The notes below the pieces were generated by a model, which ran no database searches, had not been told where the DNA came from, and worked only from the letters and a program-made list of their open reading frames with translations. A stretch of 55,450 nucleotides of DNA from Asaia bogorensis (GTDB taxonomy: Bacteria; Pseudomonadota; Alphaproteobacteria; CACIAM-22H2), in NCBI GenBank assembly GCA_945901855.1, contig CAMDLT010000029.1, positions 1-55,450 of the forward strand, written 5' to 3'. Shown here in pieces: positions 10,105 to 19,792 of the stretch (positions are counted from its first letter, which is position 1; every line of letters begins with the position of its first letter). The translations under genes and the position numbers were made by a program.

Positions 10105-10848
10105 TCATTTGATTTCGACGGTGTAGCTGAAACGTTCGGCTGGACCGAACGACCGTCGATATTCGAGCGGCCGACCGTCATGGCCGAACGCAGTGCGCGC
10201 CACCACGGCGACCGGGGCGTTGCGCGGCAGGCCGAGCGCCTTTGCGATCGGCGCTGCGGCCGTGCCGAAGCTCAAATGTTCGCGCGCGCGCGCGATGATT
10301 TCGCCGCAGGCGGATTCGTAGAGCGGATAGAGCAGATCGCCGAACTGGTCCGGTACCAGCGTCAGCAACGGCGCAAACCGTTTGCCGCAAACGGCGATAC
10401 GCTCGGCCAGAATTTTTTCGCTGCCCACCAAACGCAGCCGGAACAGTTCGATCGTCGGTGCGCCGGGCGCGAGCCCCAGATGCGCCGCCATGCCCGCGTC
10501 CGCGCGCGCGGCTTTGCGCGACAAAAGCCGTGCGGTCGGGCGCAGCGGCGCGCCGCTGGTGTCGGTGAAGCGAAAAAACCGGAATAGCGCGTTGCCAAAA
10601 TCGGCCCGCCGCACGAACGTGCCGCGCCCGTGCTGGCGCTCGAGGCGGCCTTCCGCCACCAGCCCTTCGATCGCTTTGCGCATCGTGCCGAGCGCAACGC
10701 CGTAGCGTGCGGCCAGCGTTTCTTCGCCCGGGAGCGCCTCGCCGGGACGCAGCGCGCGTGCCGCAATGTCGGCCGCCAGCGCATCGTGGACGCGACGATA
10801 GAGCGGCAAGCGCATATCGGGACCGCGCGACCGGTCATGCTGGATCAA
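10105..10848 (-). CDS. GntR family regulator, HutC/UTRA subfamily
   Basis: About 247 residues. N-terminal winged helix (LYRRVHDALAADIAARALRPGEALPGEETLAARYGV... then TMRKAIEGLVAEGRLERQHGRGTFV) is typical of GntR proteins. The C-terminal ~150 residues form a UTRA ligand-binding domain ending LEYRRSFGPAERFSYTVEI, as in HutC. I chose TTG 10846-10848 because GGGAGG sits 6 bases upstream; ATG 10815 is an alternative and another TTG lies at 10866. As first gene of the operon it probably controls tctCBA and itself through the palindrome at 10869-10880. Confidence 0.88.
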   Translation of the reverse strand: MIQHDRSRGPDMRLPLYRRVHDALAADIAARALRPGEALPGEETLAARYGVALGTMRKAIEGLVAEGRLERQHGRGTFVRRADFGNALFRFFRFTDTSGAPLRPTARLLSRKAARADAGMAAHLGLAPGAPTIELFRLRLVGSEKILAERIAVCGKRFAPLLTLVPDQFGDLLYPLYESACGEIIARAREHLSFGTAAAPIAKALGLPRNAPVAVVARTAFGHDGRPLEYRRSFGPAERFSYTVEIK

Positions 10849-10868
10849 ATTTGGCCTCCCGTCCAAAG

Positions 10869-10889
10869 TCCTCTAGAGGAGTAGAGGAG
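10869..10889. promoter_or_regulatory. Palindrome and tandem repeat upstream of gntR, probable operator
   Basis: TCCTCTAGAGGA (10869-10880) is a perfect 12-base palindrome, 20 bases upstream of the chosen gntR start. It overlaps a direct repeat of TAGAGGAG (10874-10881 and 10882-10889). The location and symmetry fit an autoregulatory operator for the HutC-type GntR protein. Binding is inferred, not shown. Confidence 0.55.
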
Positions 10890-10913
10890 TTTGGAAGCGG
10901 GCGCAAGCCCGCG

Positions 10914-12959
10914 TCAGCGTCGGGCCGCGGGCGGTTTTGCGAATTCGGCGACCGCGTCGGCGAGACGTCCGGCTTGGTCGGCAAGGGCGGCGGCGGCGGC
11001 AGCGCTGCGTTCGACAAGCGTGGCGTTGGCGCCCGTTGCCGCATCCAATTCGACGAACGCCTTGTCGATTCCAACGATCGCGCGCGCTTGGGCAGCACTG
11101 CTGGTTGCGATTTCGGGCGCGATCGCCGCGACGTCGCGCACGCTTTCAAGAATGGCGCCGAGGGATTCGCCCGCCGCCGCCGTAAGCTTGACGCCTTGGC
11201 CCACCTCGCGCGTGCCGAGCGCGATCATGTCGCGAATCTGATGGGCCGCTTGGCGCGAGCGATCGGCCAAGGCGCGCACTTCTTGGGCGACCACGGCAAA
11301 CCCCTTGCCGGTTTCGCCGGCCCTTGCTGCTTCGACGGCAGCATTGAGGGCCAGGAGTTTGGTCTGGAACGCAATCTCTTCCATGACCAGCACGATGTCG
11401 GCGATGCGCTTGGACGAGTCCTGAATGCTGCCCATCGCCCCCGACACGCTGGCGACGGCCTTGCTGCCCATCTCGGCGCGCGCGAGCGCGCCCTCTGCCA
11501 GCGTGCGCGCTTTTTGCGAACCTTCGGCGTTGGCGCGCACGCCTGCCGAAATATCGAACATCGTTATCATGGCTTCGCGCACGGTTGCGCCCTGGCGTTC
11601 GGTACGCGCCGAAAGATCGGTGGCCCCGCACGCGATTTCGCTTGCGGCAGCCCGGATCGCAGCAGTCGAGCGCACAACGTCGGCAGCCATCGCCGACAGA
11701 CGCGCGGCCAAAACGCGTTCCTGGGTGCGCGCCGCGCGCTCGACCTTTGCCGCTTGGCGCAGCACTTCGATGGAGCGCGACAATCCGCCGATCGCGTCGC
11801 GACGCGCTGTGCCGCCGATATCGATGTCCAGTTCGCCGTCCGCAATGCGGCGGGTCGAGCGTTCCATGGTGCCGATATCGCGCGACACCGCGCGCATGCG
11901 CAGCGCGTAAAACAAGATCGCGCCCAGCACCAGCAGGAAACCGCCGAAGGCTGCGCCGTTGAATTTAAGGCCGGTGATCGCGCGCGCGGTCAGCGCGTCG
12001 AGCGGGATGGCGGCTGCAACCACGATGGGCAACCCCACCGTCCGGCTCAATTGCGCAAATGCGACGACCTGCGGTTGGCCAGCGATCTGGAAGTTTCCGG
12101 CCGCCAAACGGTTCGCGCGCACGCGCGCAACCAACTCGGTTTCGGTTGCGCTTGGCGCGTCCTCGCCCAATCGTGCGACCACATTGCCGCTCGTGTCGAT
12201 GGCCATCAGCGTGCTGCCGACCGGCAGATTCGCTTTGTGCCAGCGCCCAAGCGTGGCTTTGAGCGGCGTCGACAGAATGTCGATCGCGGCCACGCCCCAC
12301 AAAGTGCCGTCGTCGCGACGTAGCGTTTGGGTGTACGAAACGGCAAGATCGGCCGAGCTGGCGGTAACATAAAGATCGGTCCAGACGCCGCCGTCTGCCG
12401 CCATTGCGGTCGCATACCACGGCCGGGTGCGCGGATCGTAGGTGCCGCCGGGCTCGGGCATGTCGACCCAGTCTTTGGCAAGCGACGAGTAGAAAGACCA
12501 AACAATGTTGGGACCGGCGGCAGACGGAGCGACCGTGCGGCGGTAGCCGCGCGCCGCGACCACGCCCGGCAACTCGCGCCCTTGCAGAAAATCAGGAATC
12601 ACCTCTCGGTGCTGCCAGAAACTGCCGTCGGGGAACCCGATATAGGCCGAATTGAGCTGCGATATGCGTTGGACCGGACCTTGGGCGAGCGTAAAGAAGC
12701 TGCGCTGCGCTTCGCCGATCGGCAGGCGCATCAGCGCTGCCCGGTCGATCTCTTCGACCAGATCGACGGCAGGGCGGAACAAAGCGACGGCCTCGGCGCC
12801 GAAATCGCCGAGCGCGCGCGCCGCATCATCGCCCGCGCGCGCGCGAATTTCGCCAAGTTCGCGCACGAACAGGCCGAATACAAGCGCCGTTCCCGCCAGC
12901 AGCACGCCAAGGGCCGCTGCCGCTTCGACGAGTTTGAAAGAACCTACGATTCGCGCCAT
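10914..12959 (-). CDS. Methyl-accepting chemotaxis protein with periplasmic Cache-type sensor
   Basis: 681 residues. Membrane helix 1 about residues 10-35; a large periplasmic region of about 300 residues containing [23 protein letters not shown], a pattern of dCache sensors; membrane helix 2 around residue 345; a HAMP-like region ([27 protein letters not shown]); then the cytoplasmic signalling domain. The hairpin tip reads [20 protein letters not shown], with Lys where most receptors have Asn. No C-terminal CheR-binding pentapeptide. Start ATG 12957-12959. It senses an unknown ligand, possibly one imported by the neighbouring TTT system. Confidence 0.92.
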   Translation of the reverse strand: MARIVGSFKLVEAAAALGVLLAGTALVFGLFVRELGEIRARAGDDAARALGDFGAEAVALFRPAVDLVEEIDRAALMRLPIGEAQRSFFTLAQGPVQRISQLNSAYIGFPDGSFWQHREVIPDFLQGRELPGVVAARGYRRTVAPSAAGPNIVWSFYSSLAKDWVDMPEPGGTYDPRTRPWYATAMAADGGVWTDLYVTASSADLAVSYTQTLRRDDGTLWGVAAIDILSTPLKATLGRWHKANLPVGSTLMAIDTSGNVVARLGEDAPSATETELVARVRANRLAAGNFQIAGQPQVVAFAQLSRTVGLPIVVAAAIPLDALTARAITGLKFNGAAFGGFLLVLGAILFYALRMRAVSRDIGTMERSTRRIADGELDIDIGGTARRDAIGGLSRSIEVLRQAAKVERAARTQERVLAARLSAMAADVVRSTAAIRAAASEIACGATDLSARTERQGATVREAMITMFDISAGVRANAEGSQKARTLAEGALARAEMGSKAVASVSGAMGSIQDSSKRIADIVLVMEEIAFQTKLLALNAAVEAARAGETGKGFAVVAQEVRALADRSRQAAHQIRDMIALGTREVGQGVKLTAAAGESLGAILESVRDVAAIAPEIATSSAAQARAIVGIDKAFVELDAATGANATLVERSAAAAAALADQAGRLADAVAEFAKPPAARR

Positions 12960-13087
12960 TGCCGTTTCGAAACTCCCGCCGTCGCGAGTCAATACCATGC
13001 ACGCCGCCGTCCGCGCGACACACTTTGCGGCGACCGCGCATGTGGGCTATCAAAGCAACGGGACCGTTTCCAGGGGGGCTGCTTTTC

Positions 13088-14023
13088 GTGTCGCAACTTG
13101 AATCTTCGCGCCCCGACAAGGCTGCCCGCACTGCAGCCGCCAAAGGCTATCCAGCGCCCGGCGCCGTGCTCGAATTGCTGAAGCCGATCACGTGGTTTCC
13201 GCCGATGTGGGCGTTCGCTTGCGGCGTCGTGTCGTCGGGCGTTTCGCTCGCCGACAATTGGGCCGTGGCGCTGGTCGGTATCGTGCTGGCGGGGCCGCTG
13301 GTCTGCGCCATGAGCCAGGCCATAAATGATTGGCACGACCGCGAGGTCGACGCGATCAACGAACCGCATCGCCCGATTCCTTCGGGCCGCATTCCGGGAC
13401 GCTGGGGACTCTACATCGCGGGCATTTGGTCGTGCCTGTCGCTGGCGGTCGCGGCGACGCTGGGCAGTTGGGTTTTGATTGCGACGGTTGCGGGGCTGTT
13501 TTTTGCCTGGGCCTACAGCGCGCCGCCTTTGCGTTTGAAACGCTCGGGCTGGCTTGGCAATGCCGCGTGCGGCTTTTCCTACGAAGGTCTTGCCTGGATG
13601 ACTGGCGCTGCCGCGATGCTGGGCGGCACGCTGCCCGCCGCGCCCATTCTGCTGCTCGCGTTTTTGTACAGCGTGGGCTCGCTCGGCATTATGACCCTCA
13701 ACGACTTCAAGGCGATCGATGGCGACCGGCAGATGGGCATCCAATCGTTGCCGGTCGAACTCGGTCCCGACGGCGCCGCGCGAATGGCCGCGCTGATCAT
13801 GGCGGGCGCGCAGCTTGCCGTTATTGCGCTGCTGGCGGCCGTGTGGCACCGGCCGGTCGAAGCCGCGATCGTCGCGGTTCTGCTTGCGGGCCAAATCGCG
13901 ATGATGCGGCGCTTTGTGCGCGATCCGGTCGGCAAGGCCCTGTGGTACAGCGGCTTTGGCGTGCCGCTGTTCGTGCTTGGCATGATGGCAAGTGCGGTTG
14001 CGGTGCGCAGCCTGCCCGCATGA
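13088..14023 (+). CDS. bchG: Bacteriochlorophyll/chlorophyll synthase homologue (UbiA family)
   Basis: 311 residues, GTG start at 13088 supported by AGGGGG (13072-13077) about 10 bases upstream. UbiA prenyltransferase fold with 8-9 membrane segments. Motif 1 is NDWHDREVD (Asp81, Asp84, Asp88), directly followed by AINEPHRPIPSGRIPGRWG, which is highly characteristic of BchG/ChlG. Also diagnostic are WAYSAPPLRLKRSGWLGN and the second Asp motif NDFKAIDGDRQMGIQSLPV. BchG esterifies (bacterio)chlorophyllide with a prenyl diphosphate. No other photosynthesis gene is in the window, so it lies outside a normal bch cluster. The stop overlaps the start of the next gene. Confidence 0.9.
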   Translation: MSQLESSRPDKAARTAAAKGYPAPGAVLELLKPITWFPPMWAFACGVVSSGVSLADNWAVALVGIVLAGPLVCAMSQAINDWHDREVDAINEPHRPIPSGRIPGRWGLYIAGIWSCLSLAVAATLGSWVLIATVAGLFFAWAYSAPPLRLKRSGWLGNAACGFSYEGLAWMTGAAAMLGGTLPAAPILLLAFLYSVGSLGIMTLNDFKAIDGDRQMGIQSLPVELGPDGAARMAALIMAGAQLAVIALLAAVWHRPVEAAIVAVLLAGQIAMMRRFVRDPVGKALWYSGFGVPLFVLGMMASAVAVRSLPA

Positions 14024-15522
14024 TGCGGACCCGCCATTGGATCGCTGCCGTCCTCGCAATCGCCTCGATTGCGGCAGCGCTGGTCGAATTGGGGGCCGCC
14101 AATCGCGGCTTTGCTGCCCAGACGATGCAGATCGACGGCACGCCGATCACGATCTATCGCCCGAATGCGGGCGGTGCCGCGCCGGTCGTGGTGGTGGCGC
14201 ACGGTTTTGCCGGATCCCAGCAATTGATGCAGCCTTTTGCCGCGACGTTCGCGCGCAACGGCTACATCGCTGTGACGTTCGATTTTGCGGGCCATGGCCG
14301 CAATCGAATGGCGCTGGGCGGCAGCTTGGTCGAGATCGACGGGGCGACGCAAGCCTTGGTGGACGAGACGGCCCGCGTGGCCGATCATGTGCGCGACTTT
14401 GGCGACGGGCGTCTGGCCGTGCTCGGCCATTCGATGGCCAGCGACATCGTCGTGCGGTTCGCCCAGCGTTCGCCCGGCGTCAGCGCAACGATCGCCGTAT
14501 CGATGTTTGCGCCCAGCGTGACCGCGACAAGCCCGCCCAATCTGCTCGTCGTGGTCGGCGCCTGGGAGGGCGGCCTCAAGCAAGAAGCCTTGCGCGCGGT
14601 CGGGCTTGCATCGGCGCCGCAGACGGCCGAGCCGTCCACGACCTACGGACGATTCGACGACAGTACGGCACGGCGCGCCGCCTTCAGCCCGTTCAGCGAG
14701 CATGTCGGCGTGCTCTACAACCAAGCCAGCCAACGCGAGGCGCTGGCCTGGCTCGACGGCGCGTTTGGCACCCTTCGCGCGCCCGGCTCGGGCGGCGTGC
14801 CGGATGCGCGCGGGCCGTGGATTTTGCTGTTGCTGTTCGGCTGCGTTCTGCTGGGCTGGCCCTTGTCGTGTTGGCTGCCGGTTGCCGACGTTGCGCCAAG
14901 GGGCGTCAAACGTCCGTGGCGACGCCTGTGGTTGCCGCTTCTTCTGCCTGCGATCGCAACCCCGTTTTTGCTGTGCTTGGCGCCGACGCATTTTCTGCCG
15001 ATCTTGGTCGGCGACTATTTGGCGGTCCATTTTTTTGTTTACGGCGCGTTGACCGCCTTGTGTCTGGCCTCGCTGCCGCTGCCCTGGACAAAGACGCGCC
15101 CGGTTCTGCTCGCGGCTGGCGCCATGGTCGTCTACGGGTTTGTCGCGATCGTCTGGCCGCTCGACACGTTCGTTACGTCGTTTGTGCCAAGCGGTCTGCG
15201 TGTGGTTCTTGTGGGCGTGATGCTGGTGGGCACGCTCGCCTACTTTGTGGCCGACGAGTGGCTCGCGCGCGGAACGCCCGGCGCATATCTTGTCTCGAAA
15301 CTGGCATTCGTGCTGTCGCTGGCAATTGCCGTTGCGCTCGATTTCGAACGGCTGTTCTTTTTGATCATTATCGTGCCGGTGATTTTGCTGTTTTTCATCG
15401 TGTACGGCCTGTTCGGCCTGTGGGCCTATCGGCGCACAGGCAGCCCGTTTGCAGGCGCAATCGCCAATGCGGTTGCCTTCGCGTGGGCCATTGCGGTGAC
15501 GTTCCCGCTTTTGGCGGGTTAG
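14020..15522 (+). CDS. Alpha/beta hydrolase fused to a C-terminal membrane domain
   Basis: 500 residues from ATG 14020 (ATG 14023 also possible). An N-terminal hydrophobic segment (residues 7-30) looks like a signal anchor. The hydrolase half has the oxyanion region VVAHGFAGSQQ, FDFAGHGRN, and a nucleophile elbow GHSMAS with Ser138. From about residue 268 the protein becomes membrane-embedded with about eight hydrophobic helices. The gene overlaps bchG by 4 bases (ATGA), so the two are coupled. A role in tetrapyrrole or prenyl-ester metabolism is a guess from context. I do not recognise a characterised family with this architecture. Confidence 0.8.
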   Translation: MMRTRHWIAAVLAIASIAAALVELGAANRGFAAQTMQIDGTPITIYRPNAGGAAPVVVVAHGFAGSQQLMQPFAATFARNGYIAVTFDFAGHGRNRMALGGSLVEIDGATQALVDETARVADHVRDFGDGRLAVLGHSMASDIVVRFAQRSPGVSATIAVSMFAPSVTATSPPNLLVVVGAWEGGLKQEALRAVGLASAPQTAEPSTTYGRFDDSTARRAAFSPFSEHVGVLYNQASQREALAWLDGAFGTLRAPGSGGVPDARGPWILLLLFGCVLLGWPLSCWLPVADVAPRGVKRPWRRLWLPLLLPAIATPFLLCLAPTHFLPILVGDYLAVHFFVYGALTALCLASLPLPWTKTRPVLLAAGAMVVYGFVAIVWPLDTFVTSFVPSGLRVVLVGVMLVGTLAYFVADEWLARGTPGAYLVSKLAFVLSLAIAVALDFERLFFLIIIVPVILLFFIVYGLFGLWAYRRTGSPFAGAIANAVAFAWAIAVTFPLLAG

Positions 15523-15816
15523 ACGCGGCGGAGCGACAAATCGCACGCGCGGCCGGATGCCAAAAAATGGCGGTGGATGCAGTCCAACGAGCCTGAGTCT
15601 TTCCAGCCAATGGTATCAGGGAAAAATACAGGGAATACTGAGTCTTTATTGCGAGGCATGTTAAGACTGTTTTGCTGTTTATTCCTATTAAAGTGTCCGA
15701 GTGAAACCAACACATCAGTTCGGAGCAGTTGCTCGTGAAGGAGGGCGCGCTGGCTGGAAAGCCGGGCGAATAGTAGCTACGCGCCGAAGCGGTTGCGCGC
15801 ACGCTCGGTTCAAAGG
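15523..15816. other. Intergenic stretch between convergent genes, partly AT-rich
   Basis: No supported gene. The central part (about 15600-15700) is clearly lower in GC than its surroundings. The decamer CTGAGTCTTT occurs twice in direct orientation (15593-15602 and 15638-15647). No clear hairpin with a T-run. It may be a scar of an insertion between the bchG locus and the second TTT operon. Confidence 0.4.
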
Positions 15817-17325
15817 TTATCCTTCTCCCTCGCCAGCCAGAAAAATGCGTTTCCACAGGCGCGACATGAGGCCGAGGGCGACGACGATAAATACGACGCT
15901 CCAGATCCCGACCGCGATCGGGCTGCCCCAGAACACCGATAGGTCGCCCTGGCTCATATAGAGCCCCTCGCGGAAGTGCTTTTCGATCATCGGCCCGAGC
16001 ACCACGCCGACGACTAGCGGTGCGAGCTGGAACTCCAGCTTGCGCAGGACATAGCCGAGGATACCGAGCACCAGCAGCAGCGACACGTCGAACATGCTGT
16101 TGCGCAGACTGTAGGAGCCGATGACGGCCATCATCAGAATGGTCGGCAGCAGAATATAGGCCGGAATACGCAGCATGTTGACCCAGAGCCCGATCATCGG
16201 GACGTTGATCACCACAAGCATGATGTTGCCCACGAACATTGAGGCGATTACGGCCCAAAAAATCTCCGGATGGATGGTCATCAGCAGCGGGCCGGGTTGC
16301 ACATTATGCACCATCATCGCGCCCAGCATCAGCGCCGTCGCCGAGCTGAACGGGATGCCGAGCCCCAATAGGGGCACCATCAACGAGGTGGCCGCCGCGT
16401 TGTTGGCTGTCTCGGGCGCGGCAACCCCTTCGATTGCGCCTTCGCCGATCTCGTCCTTGTACTTGGAGACCGCTTTCTCGAGCCGGTACGCCGTGAAGGT
16501 GGACAGCGTCGTGGCCGGCCCCGGAATAAGCCCGAACAGGAAGCCGACGATCGTGCCGCGGCCTATCGGTGCCCAGGAGCGCCGTATCTCCTCGCGCGTC
16601 GGCAGCATCTCGCGGACCCGCACGCGCATCGGCTTGGCCTGGCTAGAAAGCGACTCGACGACGAACATGACCTCTGCGATGCCATAGACACCCACCGCCA
16701 GCACCGCCAGCTCCAGCCCTTGACTGAGGTCGTTAAAGCCGAAGGTGAAGCGGTACTGTCCCGACACCGCTTCCTGGCCGACGGTGCTGAGCAGGAGGCC
16801 GAGCGCCATCGGTAGCAGTCCAGCCGCTACCGTCCCAGCGGAAATACGAGAAAGCAACAGCAAGCCGCCCGCTGTCAGCGCGAAAAACTCGCCCGGACCG
16901 AAGATGATGGCCAACTCCGCGAGTGTCGGCACAAATAGCATGACGCCGACGACGGAGATCGTGCCGCCGATGAACGAGCCTGCGGCAACGATGAACAGCA
17001 CGGCACCGGCGCGTCCTTTTTTTGTGAGCTTGTAGCCGTCGATGCAAGTCATCACTGAGGCGGCTTCGCCCGGCATATTCATCAAGATGGCGGTGGTCGA
17101 GCCGCCGTACATCGCGCCGTAGAGCATGCTCGCCATCATGATTAGCCCGGTGCTCGGACCCATCGCAAAGGTAAATGGTAGCAGCAGCGCGAGGCCCGCA
17201 GTTGGGCCGAAACCCGGCAACACGCCGATCGCCGTCCCAGCGAACGCACCCGCGAACGCGGCGAGGAGATTCTGGTACGTGAAGGCAAGGCTCAGTCCGT
17301 ACAAAAGTCCTTCGATGGGGTCCAT
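15817..17325 (-). CDS. tctA: Tripartite tricarboxylate transporter, large permease TctA (second system)
   Basis: 502 residues with the TctA motifs GVLPGFGPTAGLALLLPFTF, YGAMYGGSTTAILMNMPGE and, in the second half, NNAAATSLMVPLLGLGIP. About a dozen membrane helices. Begins 15 bases after tctB on the same strand. Sequence is clearly divergent from the copy at 7122-8609, so this is a separate system and not a recent duplicate. Its operon includes a dioxygenase gene, which hints at a substrate that the dioxygenase attacks. Confidence 0.95.
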   Translation of the reverse strand: MDPIEGLLYGLSLAFTYQNLLAAFAGAFAGTAIGVLPGFGPTAGLALLLPFTFAMGPSTGLIMMASMLYGAMYGGSTTAILMNMPGEAASVMTCIDGYKLTKKGRAGAVLFIVAAGSFIGGTISVVGVMLFVPTLAELAIIFGPGEFFALTAGGLLLLSRISAGTVAAGLLPMALGLLLSTVGQEAVSGQYRFTFGFNDLSQGLELAVLAVGVYGIAEVMFVVESLSSQAKPMRVRVREMLPTREEIRRSWAPIGRGTIVGFLFGLIPGPATTLSTFTAYRLEKAVSKYKDEIGEGAIEGVAAPETANNAAATSLMVPLLGLGIPFSSATALMLGAMMVHNVQPGPLLMTIHPEIFWAVIASMFVGNIMLVVINVPMIGLWVNMLRIPAYILLPTILMMAVIGSYSLRNSMFDVSLLLVLGILGYVLRKLEFQLAPLVVGVVLGPMIEKHFREGLYMSQGDLSVFWGSPIAVGIWSVVFIVVALGLMSRLWKRIFLAGEGEG

Positions 17326-17340
17326 GTTCGCCCGATCCTG

Positions 17341-17814
17341 TTAAAAATCCACGATGCCGCGCGGCATTGGGACGTTGAGCAAGCGCACCAACACGACGTA
17401 GAGAATGCAGGAAACAGCCAGCGCATAGGCGATAACGCGTGGCCAGCCTGCGTCGGACAGCACGCGCATGAGCATGATCAGGAACAGCGTACTCGCGACG
17501 AGTTGTCCCAGCCACGGCAGCGCGAGGATATACACGAATAGCGCGCCCACAAGCACGAGCAGGCGCAAGGCGTCCTCGCCGGCCGGGAACTCCACCTGCT
17601 CGGCGACCGGCGTCCGCCACCCTTCCCATAGCGTGCTCAGGCTGGCAAACGCGAGGATGATACCGACCGCGATCGGAAAGAGGCTGGCCCCTGGCCGGGC
17701 CAGATTTCCAAACGGGAGTTGGAGCGACATGCCGAGATATCCGGCGGACAAAACCAGCCCACCGGCGCCGAGGGCGAGGTAACCCTTTCGCTTCTGGAGG
17801 CGCGTGACGTTCAT
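17341..17814 (-). CDS. tctB: Tripartite tricarboxylate transporter, small permease TctB (second system)
   Basis: 157 residues, four membrane helices. The N-terminal loop RPGASLFPIAVGIILAF matches the TctB pattern, and the C-terminus ends NVPMPRGIVDF, a common TctB ending. Lies 18 bases after tctC and 15 bases before tctA. Confidence 0.92.
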   Translation of the reverse strand: MNVTRLQKRKGYLALGAGGLVLSAGYLGMSLQLPFGNLARPGASLFPIAVGIILAFASLSTLWEGWRTPVAEQVEFPAGEDALRLLVLVGALFVYILALPWLGQLVASTLFLIMLMRVLSDAGWPRVIAYALAVSCILYVVLVRLLNVPMPRGIVDF

Positions 17815-17832
17815 CGTGAGTGGTCGCTTGGC

Positions 17833-18801
17833 TTACTTGTCGGCGAGCCGCTCGGCGAAGTCTTTGCCTTGCTTCAGTAGGTCCTGCTTGGTGGCGTCTG
17901 GGCCCTTCACGTCGGGCGTAAAATCCTGCTTCTGGGCGAACGCCGCCCATTCCTCGCTGCGGCCGACCTGCGTCGAGGCGGCGACCAGCTTGTCGATAAC
18001 GTCTTTGGGCAATCCCTTCGGGCCGAAGAGGTAGAACTCGGCGAGGATGGACACATCGCCGTGTGCATCATCGATCGATGCCGCTTCAGGAAACACGGCG
18101 TGCTTGCCGCGCTGGAACACGGCGAGCGCGCGCAGTCGGCCCGCTGCGACATGGCCCGCGCCCACTGAAACCGAGCCAGCGCTGGCTTCAACGCGACCGC
18201 CGAGCACGGCCAGCGTGGCTTCGGCCCCGCCGCCGCTGAAGGGCACAGTCACCATGCGCACGCCCGCCACCTTGTTCAGCTTCTGGACCGTGAGTTCGCC
18301 CAGCGTGCCGACGCCCGGTATCGCGATGCGCATCTTGCCGGGATTCCGCTTCGCGTCGGCGACGAAGTCGGCGTATCTCTTCCATGGCGCGTCTGCACGC
18401 ACGTAAAGGACGTCAGAGCGGTAGCCCACCTTAACAATCGGCTGGTAATCGTCGGGCGACTTGAAAACAAGGGCGGGGTTCAGCAACGGCTGCAAGACCA
18501 GCGCGTCGTTCGCGACGAAGCCGATCGTGTACCCGTCTGGCCTGGACTGGATGACCTGGGTGCTGCCGATCGTACCCGTTCCGCCGGGCTTGTTCTCGAC
18601 ATTGATCTTCGCACCTAGCACCTTCGCTAGGTCGCCCGCTAACTGCCGCCCGATGATGTCGGTCGATCCGCCGATGCCGAAGGGAATGACGAGGGTGATG
18701 TCGCGGCTCGGATAGGTCTGGGCGTGAGCGGCGGGCACGAGGCCCAAAAGGGCGATGACGGACAGCAGGCCGCGGCGGGATAGGTTGGCTAGAAACGTCA
18801 T
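17833..18801 (-). CDS. tctC: Tripartite tricarboxylate transporter, periplasmic receptor TctC (second system)
   Basis: 322 residues. Signal peptide ending PAAHA, mature protein opening YPSRDITLVIPFGIGGSTDI, then VENKPGGTGTIGS and the DGYT loop of Bug receptors. The Gly-Ser-Thr in place of the usual Gly-Thr-Asp run shows the same ligand-binding loop. Start ATG 18799-18801 with AGGAG upstream. 103 bases downstream of the tauD-like gene on the same strand. Confidence 0.94.
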   Translation of the reverse strand: MTFLANLSRRGLLSVIALLGLVPAAHAQTYPSRDITLVIPFGIGGSTDIIGRQLAGDLAKVLGAKINVENKPGGTGTIGSTQVIQSRPDGYTIGFVANDALVLQPLLNPALVFKSPDDYQPIVKVGYRSDVLYVRADAPWKRYADFVADAKRNPGKMRIAIPGVGTLGELTVQKLNKVAGVRMVTVPFSGGGAEATLAVLGGRVEASAGSVSVGAGHVAAGRLRALAVFQRGKHAVFPEAASIDDAHGDVSILAEFYLFGPKGLPKDVIDKLVAASTQVGRSEEWAAFAQKQDFTPDVKGPDATKQDLLKQGKDFAERLADK

Positions 18802-18904
18802 CGGTTATTCTCCTTTAGCAGGGAAATGTCATCGAAGGGCGGCACCGTGCGTGCCGCAGAGATTGGGGAAGGAATCGGTACGAAGTGGCGGCGTGATTCC
18901 CGCA

Positions 18905-19792
18905 TCAGGAAACGGCCGCAATCTCGGCTTTGATCGCCAACTCGCTCAGGCAGGTCCGATGCAGCACGCGCGCTTGCAGGCCGACATTGAAGTTGTCGTC
19001 GCCGCCGTGCAGCAGGCTTCCGTTGTCCCACATCAGCACGTCACCCTTGCGCCAGGAATGGCGGTACACGAATCTCTCTTGGGTTGCATAGGTTTCCAGC
19101 GCGTCGATGGGCGCGCGGCTTTCGGCCTCCCGGCCTTGGAGGTGCGAAGCGTGCTCGCCCATGAATAGTCCCTTGCGTCCGGAGTACGGGTTGGCGCGGG
19201 CCAGCGGATGCGCCATTGGCGGGCCGGCATCCTCGATCTCCTGCGGCGTGGGTACCTTTCCGGCTCGTCGCATGGAGTATTCGCGGCTGTGGATCACGTT
19301 AACGTTTTCGAGTTCGCCTTTTTCTCGTGCCAATAGCGCTTCGTAGGCCTCATTCATGTCTGCAAAACACGTCTCGCCGCCGACCGGCGGCAGGATGATG
19401 GGGTGCAGGATGGTGGCAAAGCATGGCGTCGAGAGGAACGACTTATCGGTGTGCCAGCGCCTAGTTTCAAGATTGCCAGTCGGTTTGCCGTCTCTACCGA
19501 GATTGCTGACGATATTCAGCAGCGGTAGGGGATTGTTGATGGCCCGGTTTGCGATGGTAAATAGCTCGAGCGGGCCGAACTGCTGCATGAACGCTACTTG
19601 CTGCTCGCCGCTCAGAGACTGGCCGCGGAAACAAATCGCCTTAAATCCAATCAGTGCATCGACTACGGCTTTGCGCGTGGCGGCGTCGAGCGGATCGCGC
19701 AAGTCCAATCCGACGATTTCGGCTGCGAATTTGTCCGAAAGAGGGCGGATGTCGAACGGCACGCGTCGGCTATCTCCGAGATCGTCGGGCAT
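18905..19792 (-). CDS. TauD/TfdA family Fe(II)/2-oxoglutarate-dependent dioxygenase
   Basis: 295 residues. Predicted to hydroxylate an organic (often sulfonate, aryloxy or carboxylate) substrate using 2-oxoglutarate, Fe(II) and O2. The facial triad is visible: His114 and Asp116 in RRWHTDKSF, and distal His262 in SLLHGGDD. The 2-oxoglutarate-binding Arg is probably Arg279 in VLHRTC. Start ATG 19790-19792 has GGGAG 8 bases upstream. First gene of an apparent operon with tctCBA, which suggests import and oxidative attack of one compound. Substrate unresolved. Confidence 0.9.
   Translation of the reverse strand: MPDDLGDSRRVPFDIRPLSDKFAAEIVGLDLRDPLDAATRKAVVDALIGFKAICFRGQSLSGEQQVAFMQQFGPLELFTIANRAINNPLPLLNIVSNLGRDGKPTGNLETRRWHTDKSFLSTPCFATILHPIILPPVGGETCFADMNEAYEALLAREKGELENVNVIHSREYSMRRAGKVPTPQEIEDAGPPMAHPLARANPYSGRKGLFMGEHASHLQGREAESRAPIDALETYATQERFVYRHSWRKGDVLMWDNGSLLHGGDDNFNVGLQARVLHRTCLSELAIKAEIAAVS

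Noticed and set aside
13579..15546. Long minus-strand frame opposite bchG and the hydrolase gene
   Set aside because: Antisense shadow; the plus-strand frames have clear family motifs and start-stop coupling.
15519..15713. 64-codon minus-strand frame in the gap after the hydrolase gene
   Set aside because: No motif or ribosome-binding site; lies in an AT-rich scar-like stretch and ends in the shadow of the hydrolase gene.
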